Shown here piece after piece: positions 23,901 to 33,611 of a stretch of 64,000 nt of DNA. The stretch's first letter is position 1; each line of letters starts with the position of its first letter. Below the pieces are notes generated by a model that was not told the origin of the DNA, made no database searches, and worked only from the letters and a program-made list of their open reading frames with translations. This stretch comes from Silene latifolia (lineage: Eukaryota; Streptophyta; Magnoliopsida; Caryophyllales; Caryophyllaceae), in NCBI RefSeq assembly GCF_048544455.1, contig NC_133536.1, positions 26,228,152-26,292,151 of the forward strand. Reading direction: 5' to 3'. The translations under genes and the position numbers were made by a program.

Positions 23901-25037
23901 GGGGAACAGAGAAGACCACAAGGTAAGATTCAGTCTTTAGAGGTGCCTGAGTGGAAGTGGGAATCCATTTCCATGGATTTCATTGTGGGTTTGCCTAAGA
24001 GTCAACAAGGTAACAACATGATTTGGGTGATAGTGGATCGTCTGACCAAGTCAGCTCACTTTGTTCCAATGAAAGATACATGGACTAAGGCACAATTGGC
24101 TATGGCCTATCGAAAGAACGTGCTTAAGTTAAATGGAGTCCCTAAGGACATAGTGTCTGACAGAGATGCGAGGTTTATATCGAGGTTTTGGAAGGAGTTG
24201 CAGGAATCGTTGGGAACAGACTTTGAAGATGAGTACGATTTCATCCTGCGACAGATAGGCAGATCGAGAGAACAATCAAGACTCTTGAGGATATGTTGCG
24301 AGCTTGTGTGATGGATTTTGGTGGTAGGCCGGGAGCGAGAGGTTGGACTTGATAGAGTTTTCTTACAACAACAGCTATCACACCATTATTGGTATGGCAC
24401 CGTTTGAGGCTTTGTATGGGAGGAGATGCAGGAGTCCAATCTGTTGGGACGATAGTGCCGAGGCGGGGTTTTAGGACCAGAGATGGTGCATGAGATGGTG
24501 GAACAGTTTAAGATGATCGGGGAACGGATGAGAGCGGCCCGGGATCGACAAAAGAGTTATGCAGATCTACATCGTCGGGACATAGAGTTTCAGGTTGGGG
24601 ACAAGGTTCTTCTGAAAGTGTCTCCGATGCGTGGAGTTATGAGATTTGGGAAGAAAGGCAAGTTAAGTCAGAAGTTTATAGGGCCGTATGAGATCTTAGA
24701 ACGAGTTGGGGAAGTGGCTTATCGTCTGGCATTACCAGCTGCGTTAGAGAGAGTGCATAATGTGTTTCATGTATCGCAGCTGCGGAAGTATGTGAGTGAC
24801 CCGTCACATGTGTTGGAGGCAGAGAGCTTAGAGCTGGATGAGTCTTTATCATATCTTGAGGTGCCTAAGCATATCCTAGACCGAAAGGTTAGAAAGACCA
24901 GGAGTGGTGAGACAGTTTTGCTTAAGATCCTTTGGTCTAACCACGAGACTGAGGAAGCTACATGGGAGGCAGAGGATATCATGAAAGAGCGTTACCCTTT
25001 CCTTTTTGATCAGGTATGTATGGTTACGGGGACGTAA
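20918..25037 (+). pseudogene. gag-pol coding region of element B (broken, contains an inverted LTR piece)
   Basis: Gag starts MPPKRNALYARAELM at 20918, the same opening as element C. It carries the LREAAGKWWDS core near 21225-21260 and a CxxC-type zinc knuckle with GCGGVGHKRHEC-like bases near 21797-21835. After the inverted LTR fragment come RNase H sequence ([10 protein letters not shown] near 23313), the integrase zinc region (HPGGDKLY near 23785 and CLTCQRVK near 23880), the integrase core ([12 protein letters not shown] near 23960), and a chromodomain-like tail with EEATWEAED near 24950. The pol-encoded steps are copying and integration. The element is a fossil with several breaks. Confidence 0.85.
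22093..23232 (-). repeat. Inverted LTR fragment inside element B
   Basis: On the minus strand this piece matches the 3' end of element B's internal region, from about 25070, and then the first 950 or so bases of its LTR. The two run together in their native order, with the LTR start TGTAATACTCC at about 23045 on the opposite strand. The right junction shares a few bases (CTC) with the flanking RNase H sequence. The left junction lies at the (AC)n run near 22100. It looks like an inverted template switch or a rearrangement between neighbouring copies. Confidence 0.8.
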
Positions 25038-25220
25038 CCTTGTTTCTTTTAGGGGGGTAGGAGATGATCGCGAGAGTTTTTAAGAGTTTTATACACCTTT
25101 TATATGTTGTGTCGGTATGTTTGTCGGGATAGGTTAGGGTTAGTATCATGTTGTACGTTGTGTTTTGTTTGACCTTCGAGTCGGGAGGCTTATGGGAGTA
25201 CCTTTGTTTAGTGGTGGTTT

Positions 25221-25258
25221 GAACTTCGGGGACGAAGTTCCTTTTAAGGAGGGAAGAC
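25221..25258 (+). other. Stem-loop and polypurine tract of element B
   Basis: GAACTTCG (25221-25228), loop GGGA, CGAAGTTC (25233-25240) is a perfect 8-bp stem. CCTTTTAAGGAGGGAAGAC follows, with the purine tract at about 25246-25257. The LTR starts at 25259. Confidence 0.75.
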
Positions 25259-26595
25259 TATAATACTCCGTATTTATATGTCTTGGGGTACTCTATCGAG
25301 TAGCCCTTACTCTGTCGAGTATGGGCAAGTTGCGAAATAAAATAGTTTCGACTGTTGGGTACTCGATCGAGTAGTCGGGGTACTCGATCGAGTAAGGGGT
25401 ACTCGATCGAGTACCTTGGGTACTCGATCGAGTGTCCCGTTTACGAGGGAGTTTTTCGCGGGTTTTGTTAATTATGCGATTAGGGTATTTAAACATAATC
25501 GTCATTGTTTTAAAACACTTTTACCAAAACCTAAAACCTGTTTAAGAGAGAAAGCGATCGATCATCTTCCTAATCGCATCCTTAACAATTCCGAGTTCGA
25601 CGGTCGGTTCTTCTTGTTTTTTCGTGTCGTTGGATTCCTTGCGTCGAGGGTAAGCTTTTAACATAGTTTTTATAATGTTTTGATTAAGTTTGGTGAAACC
25701 CTAATTTAGGAATTGGGGGTTTTGGTGTGTAGTTTGTGATGTGTAGTCTTTATGTGTTTGTATGATAGGAGGAGAATTCGTAGAGGAGCCGTTTTGATAC
25801 AAATTTGTAGATACCGTCTGCGTGTTGTGCTTTCCAGGTAGGATTTCCTACTCGGTATTAGTCCCATAATGGGATATTGGTGATGTCTTTGTAGTTAGTT
25901 GTTTGATATGATGATTGTGATTGTGATTGTGATTGTGATTGTGATTGGTTGTCTATGGCTCTCGAGATGCATTCTCTGAGTGGGGGGTCACTTGGGGAGT
26001 GACTTCATGCCCTAGTTTCGCCCTTCGTGGAACCCGCCACGAAAGGGGATGTGCACATTAATGGACAGGGTTATCACTCGTACAATGAGCGGGGCTTAGG
26101 TGGGAACGGCTGCGGTCCCCCACTCGGCAGTAGGTCCAAAGTGGACGGTCGATATTGAGATGATGGGAGTTGGTGTGTGTGTGTGTGTGTGATTTCAAAT
26201 TGTCTGTGTATCTTGTTATTGTTATCTACATTGATTGTGTGATTAGTACGACCCGGTGTTGTTTTGTAAACTGCGGTGATCCATTCGGGGATGGTGAGCG
26301 AGATATTGAACAGTATAGAGATGAGTACTGGGATAGCCGGGATGGCCACGACATGACGATAGAGTCTTCCGCTGTAGTTTAGCATTTATTTACATTTCGA
26401 TTGAGAAATGATAGTTTGGAATAATGTATTGTACTTTCAGTTTGGTTTCGAGGATTGTATTTATTCATTAAACTACTTATAATAAATGTTGTTTCTGTTT
26501 TGTCTATTTGATTATCATACCTCGGGCGACCGAGATGGTGATGTCTTCATACCTGAGTGGTCCTGGTAAGGCAATTGGAGTATGGGGGTGTTACA
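25259..26595 (+). repeat. 3' LTR of element B
   Basis: This 1337-bp copy is collinear with 18767-20104. Many differences from the 5' LTR fall at CAG or CTG trinucleotides, often with small length changes (for example ACAGCTGT against ACAAATTTGT). The dyad array, TATA-like box and hairpin block are all present. Confidence 0.9.
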
Positions 26596-27115
26596 TTGTC
26601 ATCTAGTGAGGATCGAACCCATGACCTCTTGGTATGTGTACCCTCACTCTTACCACTATGACACATTCAACTTGTTGATATTAAATACAACTGATTATAT
26701 TTAACTACGAATTAACAGATTAATTCGTCCAAACTAACCTTATATATATTAAATTTAAATATAACTTATTATATTTAATTTACGAATTGACAGTTAATTC
26801 GTCTCAACTTAATATTATTTAATTTTCATTAAATAATTATCTCATCAACACATTGACTAACTTTTTAGTCATTTTGGGCATCAATGTAATTATAAATCTA
26901 TAACCACATTTCTCAAACACGTCCTATAGGTGTGACCTTTAGGGACCAGTTAATCACCGCCATCTGTATGATAATAACGTCAAACTCTCTAGCAAGCCAA
27001 CCGTTATTAGGTAAACGTTAATCAACTGATTAAATATACGAAGTATACCCTTGTGAACCTGTAAGAGATTTACAAATGTTATCTCACTAATTTGTGGAGG
27101 ACACAAGCTCCAACA

Positions 27116-27302
27116 ATTGCTTGTTACATGCATGTTACTTGCACATCTTGAATGAATCACTTAAATAAACTATTACGTGGAAAATTGACAATGTGTCAAT
27201 TATGTTATCACCTCAAATAAAAAATATACTTTTGAATAAATTATTTAATATGCACTTACATGTTAGACCCATTAAAACAAAGTCAAAATGAAAATTTGTA
27301 TG
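27116..27302 (+). repeat. 3' LTR of element A, piece 2
   Basis: A+T-rich sequence lies between the copia target duplication (ATTGC, 27116-27120) and the D target duplication (GTATG, 27298-27302). It is assigned to the A LTR because it links the pieces on either side. No gene is visible. Confidence 0.65.
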
Positions 27303-28908
27303 TGTAACACCCCCATACTCCAAGTGCCTTACCAGGACCACTCAGGTATAAGGATACTACCATCTCGGTTGCCCGAGGCAATGAATATCATAAGACAATA
27401 AAGAAACGTATTTTAAAAGTAATTATAGTTTAAGTGATTACATGTTCAAAACCAAAACTGATAAAAGGAAATACAAGTTCTCAAAACTATCTACTATCAA
27501 AATACTATCAAGCGTCAGACACAGCGGAAGACTTCTAAACTGCAACGTGGTGACTCATCCCAGCTATCCCGTATGCATCGTCTCATACCTGCTCAATAAC
27601 TGCTCACCACCCCCGAATGGATCACCACAGTTTTTAAAACATTTAAACGGGGTCAGTACTAATCACACAATTTATATGATCCAACAACACAACAAACAAC
27701 ATAGCTCAAACAGTCATACACACAATCACACCCACTTCAATCAATCTCCGTCACCGACTGTCCACTGGACCAGCCCTGCCAGTGGGGGACCGCAGCCGTT
27801 CCCACCTAAGCCCCGCTCATCATACCGAGCGATAACCCTGTCCCATTAATGTGTACATCCCCTTCCGTGGCAGGTTCCACGAAGGGCGAAACTAGGGCGT
27901 GAAGTCACTCCCGCAAGTGACCCCACTCAGCCGAGAACGCATCTCGAGAACCATAGACAACCAATCACAATCACAATCACAATCACAGTCAACATATCAA
28001 ACAACTAACTACAGCACATCACCAATATCCCATTATAGGACTAATACTGAGTAGGAAATCCTACCTGGAAAGCATAATTATCAGACGGTCTCTACAGCTG
28101 TATCAAAAAGGCTCTTCTACAAAACCTCCTCCTATCATACAAACATACAAACACTACCGAATCACAATCTACACAAAAACCCCCAAATCCCTAAATTAGG
28201 GTTTAACCAAATTAAAGGAAAGACAATAAAAAGGGTACATAGATCTTACCCTCGACGCAAGGAACTCAACGGTATAAACAACGACAAGAACTGACCGTCT
28301 GAACTCCGGTAATTGCTAAGAATGCGATTAAGAAGATGAACTTGTTTGCTTTCTCTCTTAAACAGAAATTTAGGTTTTGTAAAAGTGATTTAGAGTAATG
28401 ACGACGAAGCTTAAATACCTTAATCGCATAATTAACAAAACCCGAGAAAACTCCCCGTAAAACCGGACACTCGATCGAGTACCCAAGGTACTCGATCTAG
28501 TACCCCCCTACTCGATCGAGTGCCCCAGCTACTCGATCGAGTACCCAACAGGTCAGAAACTATTTTATTTCGCAACTTACCCTTACTCGACAGAGTAAGG
28601 CCTACTCGATAGAGTACCCCAAAACTTATAAATACGGAGTATTACAGTCTTCCCTCCTTAAAAGGAACTTCGTCCCCAAAGTTCAACCCATACTCTAAAA
28701 ATAAACATACTAACTCGATCAAGACACAACAACGTGACTAAGAACTCAAAACAAAACTCCAACCCAAACATGAACTCGTAATGCCAACTCCACTAACTAT
28801 TCCTACCTCCACAACATGGCTCACGATATCGTATCTACCACATATATATATCTCATACGACACTAACTCCATACATAACCAACTACATAAACATCAAACG
28901 GAATGTTA
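27303..28908 (-). repeat. 3' LTR of element D, a compound LTR
   Basis: The LTR is 1606 bp. Bases 27303-28646 are a B-type LTR with dyads at about 28468-28545, the hairpin block and TATA region. On the minus strand this is preceded by a further 262 bases (28647-28908), starting TGTAACATTCCG, which contain an old B-type stem-loop and polypurine tract. The LTR thus seems to have grown upstream into former internal sequence. Confidence 0.75.
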
Positions 28909-28947
28909 CATTCTACCACCCTTAAAAGGAACTTCGTCCTCGAAGTT
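28909..28947 (-). other. Stem-loop and polypurine tract of element D
   Basis: On the minus strand AACTTCG, loop AGGA, CGAAGTT (28947-28930) is followed by CCTTTTAAGGGTGGTAGAA, ending at the LTR edge (28909). This is a second copy of the block that lies inside the LTR at about 28650-28680. Confidence 0.7.
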
Positions 28948-31900
28948 TACTCACACTCATAACCTCATCATCCAACTGTCAACACTATCGAAGTATTCTC
29001 GCATTTCTAACCTCGAACTACTATAAGCACGTCCATGACCTTTTAACACTATCAACCACAACATATACAAAACTATACCTTATGCTACACCAACACTCTA
29101 CTTCCCAATATACTACCATATGTACAACCATCAAAATCTCTTTTATCGCATCCTACTCCTCTTAAGATAAATGTTACGTCCTCGTAACTCACTAATACTA
29201 AATCCTAGATATATCTTTCCCTTTTCTCATCACCACCGCATGTCAAAGATAATCACCTATAACCTAAACACTCGCCATGCACATATCCAAGGCTTTCTTA
29301 CTTAAACATTTTTCATACCTCAACTCATACGGCACACCACCTAATCTATACCATAAAACGCGTGGCAAAAATACCATACTAACTCTCCATTCTTTCTCGC
29401 AAAACAACATACCTCTCTATGTAAGGCACCTATCTCCCAAAAGCATAACTCACGATCTACACTCGTTACGTACACTCACACTAGATCCTCAAGTTCTTTC
29501 CTTCATTACCGCAAAACTCATACACAACTTAACATGACACTATTTCCTCCAACACCCTACACTCACTTTGCTCAACAAAGGATTATGAACCACCCGCATC
29601 TATCGGTCATTACCACACATGTTTTACGAATCACTTGCCATTACCATGTCCACTAAAGCCTTATCTAGAACAAGATCAAAATTATCAGAACAACCTCTCA
29701 CAACCGCGTCTCATCAACAGGATATCACTATATCATGACAACAACGAAAACATATACAACTCTATTTCATACCATACTCTACCCTGATTCTCAAACTTAA
29801 ACTGGTAAAGAAAACATCAATAACAAAACAACTGTCTATCTCAGTAAAACCGAAACTCACAGGAGCAACATCAAACAAAACAACAATCTATGTATCACTG
29901 GTATGCACTTTCGAAAACTCGTATCATAATCATCCCGCCTACTCCACCACAACCGGTGACGGCATCACAACACCCCACCAACAAACCACACCGCAGTGCG
30001 AAAATACCCGCATCACAACACTAAATATCGTGCCCGGATCACCACCCGAGGCACAACAACCACATCGATAGACATCACAACTATATACAACTCCCATAAA
30101 CACTGACTCAGAATAACGTTTCAGACAAGAAAAACTTACTCAAATCCACTTTACTAAATCATAACACAACATATTTTATGAATTAAACAGATAATAACCT
30201 CGTGAATATCATCCCCTTACCATATCACAGATTGACATGTATCATGAATACAGACAAGCATAACTAGTCATGCCAAATCAGTCAAATTATTACCCTTTTT
30301 AAACATCGTTCCATTACGTTCGTATCCAACATGTATAACGAAAAATTCAGATAACAACATTATAACTATCACACCATACCGCTTCTCGTGAGGTCACAAC
30401 CTCACACAAACATTTATACACATCATAGACCCGTAATCACATCCAACTGGTCAGTCCTGATCACGTAAGTTACCACTCAACATAGGTTACCTGCGCTCGC
30501 CGAGCTTAACTCATATGCCCCTCACAACATTTTCCCATATTCGCACAACCATCACTTCTTGTCAAGTATAACCATACCATTACTATTCAACTATTAGCAT
30601 CCGCCTCATCTAACCACATCTTATACCTTCTCACAACTATACACAACAATTAGGTCCCTACCAAATCAACCTCTTTTGAATTGCTACCTTTCTAATATAC
30701 CATCACTTTTAACCCTTAGTCACAAACCATAACACCACCACTGTCCGGACATCAAACCTCTTTCACTCATCTCTAAACATCACGATTTCTTTCCTATCTT
30801 CGGTTAACATTCCAAATAACTATCATCAAATTCACCAACAAAATTTACATCAACATCATTCCCAATATCTTGTCTTATTTGTATTGTCATCCAACTCTCC
30901 ACCAAATATCGCGTATCCTGTCAATACTCCACCAACTTATTACTCCCTTAATTCCTCGAAACTCATTATCAATCATATTGTCCTGAAACTTCTATATAAT
31001 CATTAGCTAATATCCTCATGATAATATCATAAATCTCGACGATTCCTTACTTCTATATCACATAACTCTGGTCAACATTTTTCTCAGCTTACTTTTATCC
31101 TTCTTTTCTCTTTACACTCAACAATAACAATTAATAGCTCAACTCCTTATTCCTTCTAGCTAACTCTTTAGTAATCCAGTTACCCTTTCGTTGCTCCAAA
31201 ACTCAAATTCCATTATTTTCTACCGACATCATCTCACTCTTTCTTACCATGGATCTTCTCTTATTATGCTATCACTCACTCACACTTATCACTAATTTGT
31301 CCATAAAAATCAACGTTTAAAGTTCAAACAATTACATCTCCCTTTTTACATCTCTAGAAATCAAAATTCTTTTTATACCGTTAATTGCCCAAGGAAATCC
31401 CACAGTGGTTTCACCTCTTAATAAACCAAATCTCCCCAAACTCCCTCACTGTCTACAAATCCACCTCGCGACATGTCTCCACAAAGTTCACTATATACCC
31501 CTCTTCTCAACCCTTTTAAAACGAACTTTCACTATGTATATTCTTAACCCATATGACTCCTAACCATCCCCTCCATGATTCTTTACACATCTCAAGCTGC
31601 CACCATTTGCGTCCCTCATTTCAATCTTTTCATTCTCACGTTCCATAAACTCACACCATCCCTTGCCCACATTCATTTACTTTTACATTCCCCAACATAC
31701 AAATATATCGCTCCTCTCATCTCACAAAACATGCTCTATGTCTCAATAAACCATACCAATCTTCCTTTTCTTTTTCCACTATTTGTCACAACACATATAA
31801 CTTATGTCCTCCCACCGACCTCCTACTCACCACAGGTGCCACTCACTTCACCATAAGATTGGGTAACTTACGTATCAAGACCAACATACATGTAAAACAA

Positions 31901-31979
31901 TGCATAAAGAAGCAAAATAACATCACTGAATTAAACATAATATGCAACGAAGTCAAAAAGGTAAGCATATGACCCAAAA
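28948..31979 (-). other. Internal region of element D, no coding seen
   Basis: These 3 kb hold only short frames and none of the gag, protease, RT or integrase motifs seen in A, B and C. The plus strand is strikingly poor in G, so the element's sense strand is poor in C. Its origin is unknown to me. Confidence 0.6.
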
Positions 31980-31983
31980 CAGG

Positions 31984-32160
31984 GGTCACTAGATCGAGTA
32001 TAGGCCACTCGATCGAGTAAGGGACTTACTCGATCGAGTAGGTGAAGATCAGAAGCACGTAAAACAATTCACCAGGGCCACTCGATCGAGTAACTAACGT
32101 ACTCGATCGAGTGCCCCCTTACTCGATCGAGTACCAAGGATACTCGATCGAGTACCCCAA
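31984..32160 (-). repeat. Dyad cluster in the leader of element D
   Basis: Seven ACTCGATCGAGT-type units lie here (the one near 31987 is off by one base). The last four lie about 20 bp apart, including spacers with GTACCAAGGATACTCG. The position matches the leader cluster of B at 20567-20832. Confidence 0.75.
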
Positions 32161-32185
32161 TTCTCAGCACTGTCCAGTTTTCGTA

Positions 32186-33390
32186 AAACAGTCATACACA
32201 CAATCACACCCACTTCAATCAATCTCCGTCACCGACTGTCCACTGGACCAGCCCTGCCAGTGGGGGACCGCAGCCGTTCCCACCTAAGCCCCGCTCATCA
32301 TACCGAGCGATAACCCTGTCCCATTAATGTGCACATCCCCTTCCGTGGCGGGTTCCACGAAGGGCGAAACTAGGGCGTGAAGTCACTCCCGCAAGTGACC
32401 CCACTCAGCCGAGAACGCATCTCGAGAACCATAGACAACCAATCACAATCACAATCACAATCACAGTCAACATATCAAACAACTAACTACAGCACATCAC
32501 CAATATCCCATTATGGGACTAATACTGAGTAGGAAATCCTACCTGGAAAGCATAATTATCGACGGTCTCTACAAATTTTGTATCAAAAAGGCTCTTCTAC
32601 AAAACCTCCTCCTATCATACAAACATACAAACACTACCGAATCACAATCTACACAAAAACCCCCAAATCCCTAAATTAGGGTTTAACCAAATTAAAAGAA
32701 AGACAATAAAAAGGGTACATAGATCTTACCCTCGACGCAAGGAACTCAACGGTATAAACAACGACAAGAACTGACCGTCTGAACTCCGGTAATTGCTAAG
32801 AATGCGATTAAGAAGATGAACTTGTTTGCTTTCTCTCTTAAACAGAAATTTAGGTTTTGTAAAAGTGATTTAGAGTAATGACGACGAATCTTAAATACCT
32901 TAATCGCATAATTAACAAAACCCGAGAAAACTCCCCGTAAAACCGGACACTCGATCGAGTACCCAAGGTACTCGATCGAGTACCCCCATACTCGATCGAG
33001 TGCCCCAGCTACTCGATCGAGTACCCAACAGGTCAGAAACTATTTTATTTCGCAACTTACCCTTACTCGACAGAGTAAGGCCTACTCGATAGAGTACCCC
33101 AAAACTTATAAATACGGAGTATTACAGTCTTCCATCCTTAAAAGGAACTTCGTCCCCGAAGTTCAACCCATACTCTAAAAACAAACATACTAACTCGATC
33201 AAGACACAACAACGTGACTAAGAACTCAAAACGAAACTCCAACCCAAACATGAACTCGTAATGCCAACTCCACTAACTATTCCTACCTCCACAACATGGC
33301 TCACGATATCGTATCTACCACATATATATATCTCATACGACACTAACTCCATACATAACCAACTACATAAACATCAAACGGAATGTTACA
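32186..33390 (-). repeat. 5' LTR of element D (partial)
   Basis: It matches about 27705-28908 almost base for base, including the extra 262 bases and the outer end GGAATGTTACA. One of the few differences is ACAGCTGT against ACAAATTTTGT near 32570, the CAG/CTG pattern described under findings. Confidence 0.8.
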
Positions 33391-33611
33391 GTATGTATAT
33401 GCTAACTTTATGGAAAATGGTGAAACTTTTTATTTGCACTCATTTCATTTCATGCATGATATAGAGTTGAAATTTTTATATGTATTACCTTCTGATTTAT
33501 AGGATTTTTGGGCACAGATCTTGTATCAATGCGATTTTTATTCTATTTTATAAAATTCCTACAAGCCTGAATAATGTACGAAATTCAGTAAATTATGTAC
33601 CCTTTTAAAAA
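33391..33611 (+). repeat. 3' LTR of element A, piece 3
   Basis: A+T-rich bases lie between the D duplication (GTATG, 33391-33395) and the Athila duplication (AAAAA, 33607-33611). They are assigned to A by continuity. No gene is visible. Confidence 0.6.

Larger units (their letters stand above)
18767..26595 (+). mobile_element. Element B: Ty3/gypsy chromovirus nested in the copia 5' LTR
   Basis: The ends are TGTAATACTCC and GGGTGTTACA, flanked by the 5-bp duplication TTGTC (18762-18766 and 26596-26600). The LTRs are 1338 and 1337 bp. An initiator-Met primer site, gag, RNase H, integrase, a chromodomain-like tail and a polypurine tract lie between them. An inverted copy of its own LTR plus adjoining 3' sequence sits within the internal region (22093-23232). 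LTR identity by eye is about 95-96 percent, although its position requires it to be younger than the copia element. It is broken, with several breaks. Confidence 0.9.
10503..27115 (-). mobile_element. Ty1/copia retrotransposon, minus strand, with chromovirus B nested in its 5' LTR
   Basis: LTRs of about 983 bp read on the minus strand as TGTTGGAGC...TTCCCACA. The left copy (10503-11485) is the 3' LTR. The right copy is the 5' LTR, split into 18300-18766 and 26601-27115 by element B. The target duplication ATTGC is present at 10498-10502 and 27116-27120. Between them, reading leftward, are a primer site, a leader of about 2 kb, then gag, integrase, RT and RNase H in copia order. LTR identity by eye is about 98 percent, suggesting roughly one million years. 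The coding part carries about five or more breaks. A TNT1-like (Tork-type) copia is likely from the integrase and RT motifs. Confidence 0.9.
18300..27115 (-). repeat. 5' LTR of the copia element, split by element B
   Basis: The LTR bases are 18300-18766 and 26601-27115. Between them lie element B and one copy of the 5-bp duplication TTGTC. The continuous counterpart near 10965-10975 shows the undisturbed target. Apart from the insertion the two LTRs are collinear. Confidence 0.9.
27303..33390 (-). mobile_element. Element D: minus-strand chromovirus-derived element without recognisable coding (LARD-like)
   Basis: It is flanked by the 5-bp duplication GTATG (27298-27302 and 33391-33395). On the minus strand it begins TGTAACATTCCG and ends GGTGTTACA. 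The left copy (27303-28908) is its 3' LTR and 32186-33390 is a partial 5' LTR. The two are about 99 percent alike by eye, so the element is young. Next to the 3' LTR there is a stem-loop and polypurine tract on the minus strand, and the leader holds a dyad cluster as in B. About 3.1 kb between shows no gag or pol motif, as in large retrotransposon derivatives that rely on proteins of relatives such as B. Confidence 0.78.

Noticed and set aside
18767-26595. Centromeric CRM-type chromovirus
   Set aside because: LTR length, primer site and the tail with an EEATWEAED-like chromodomain fit Tekay/Del better. No CR motif was recognised.
28781-31856. Short plus-strand frames in the D interior
   Set aside because: Thr-, His- and Ser-rich translations are what a G-poor strand yields by chance. 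They are antisense to the element and show no motif.
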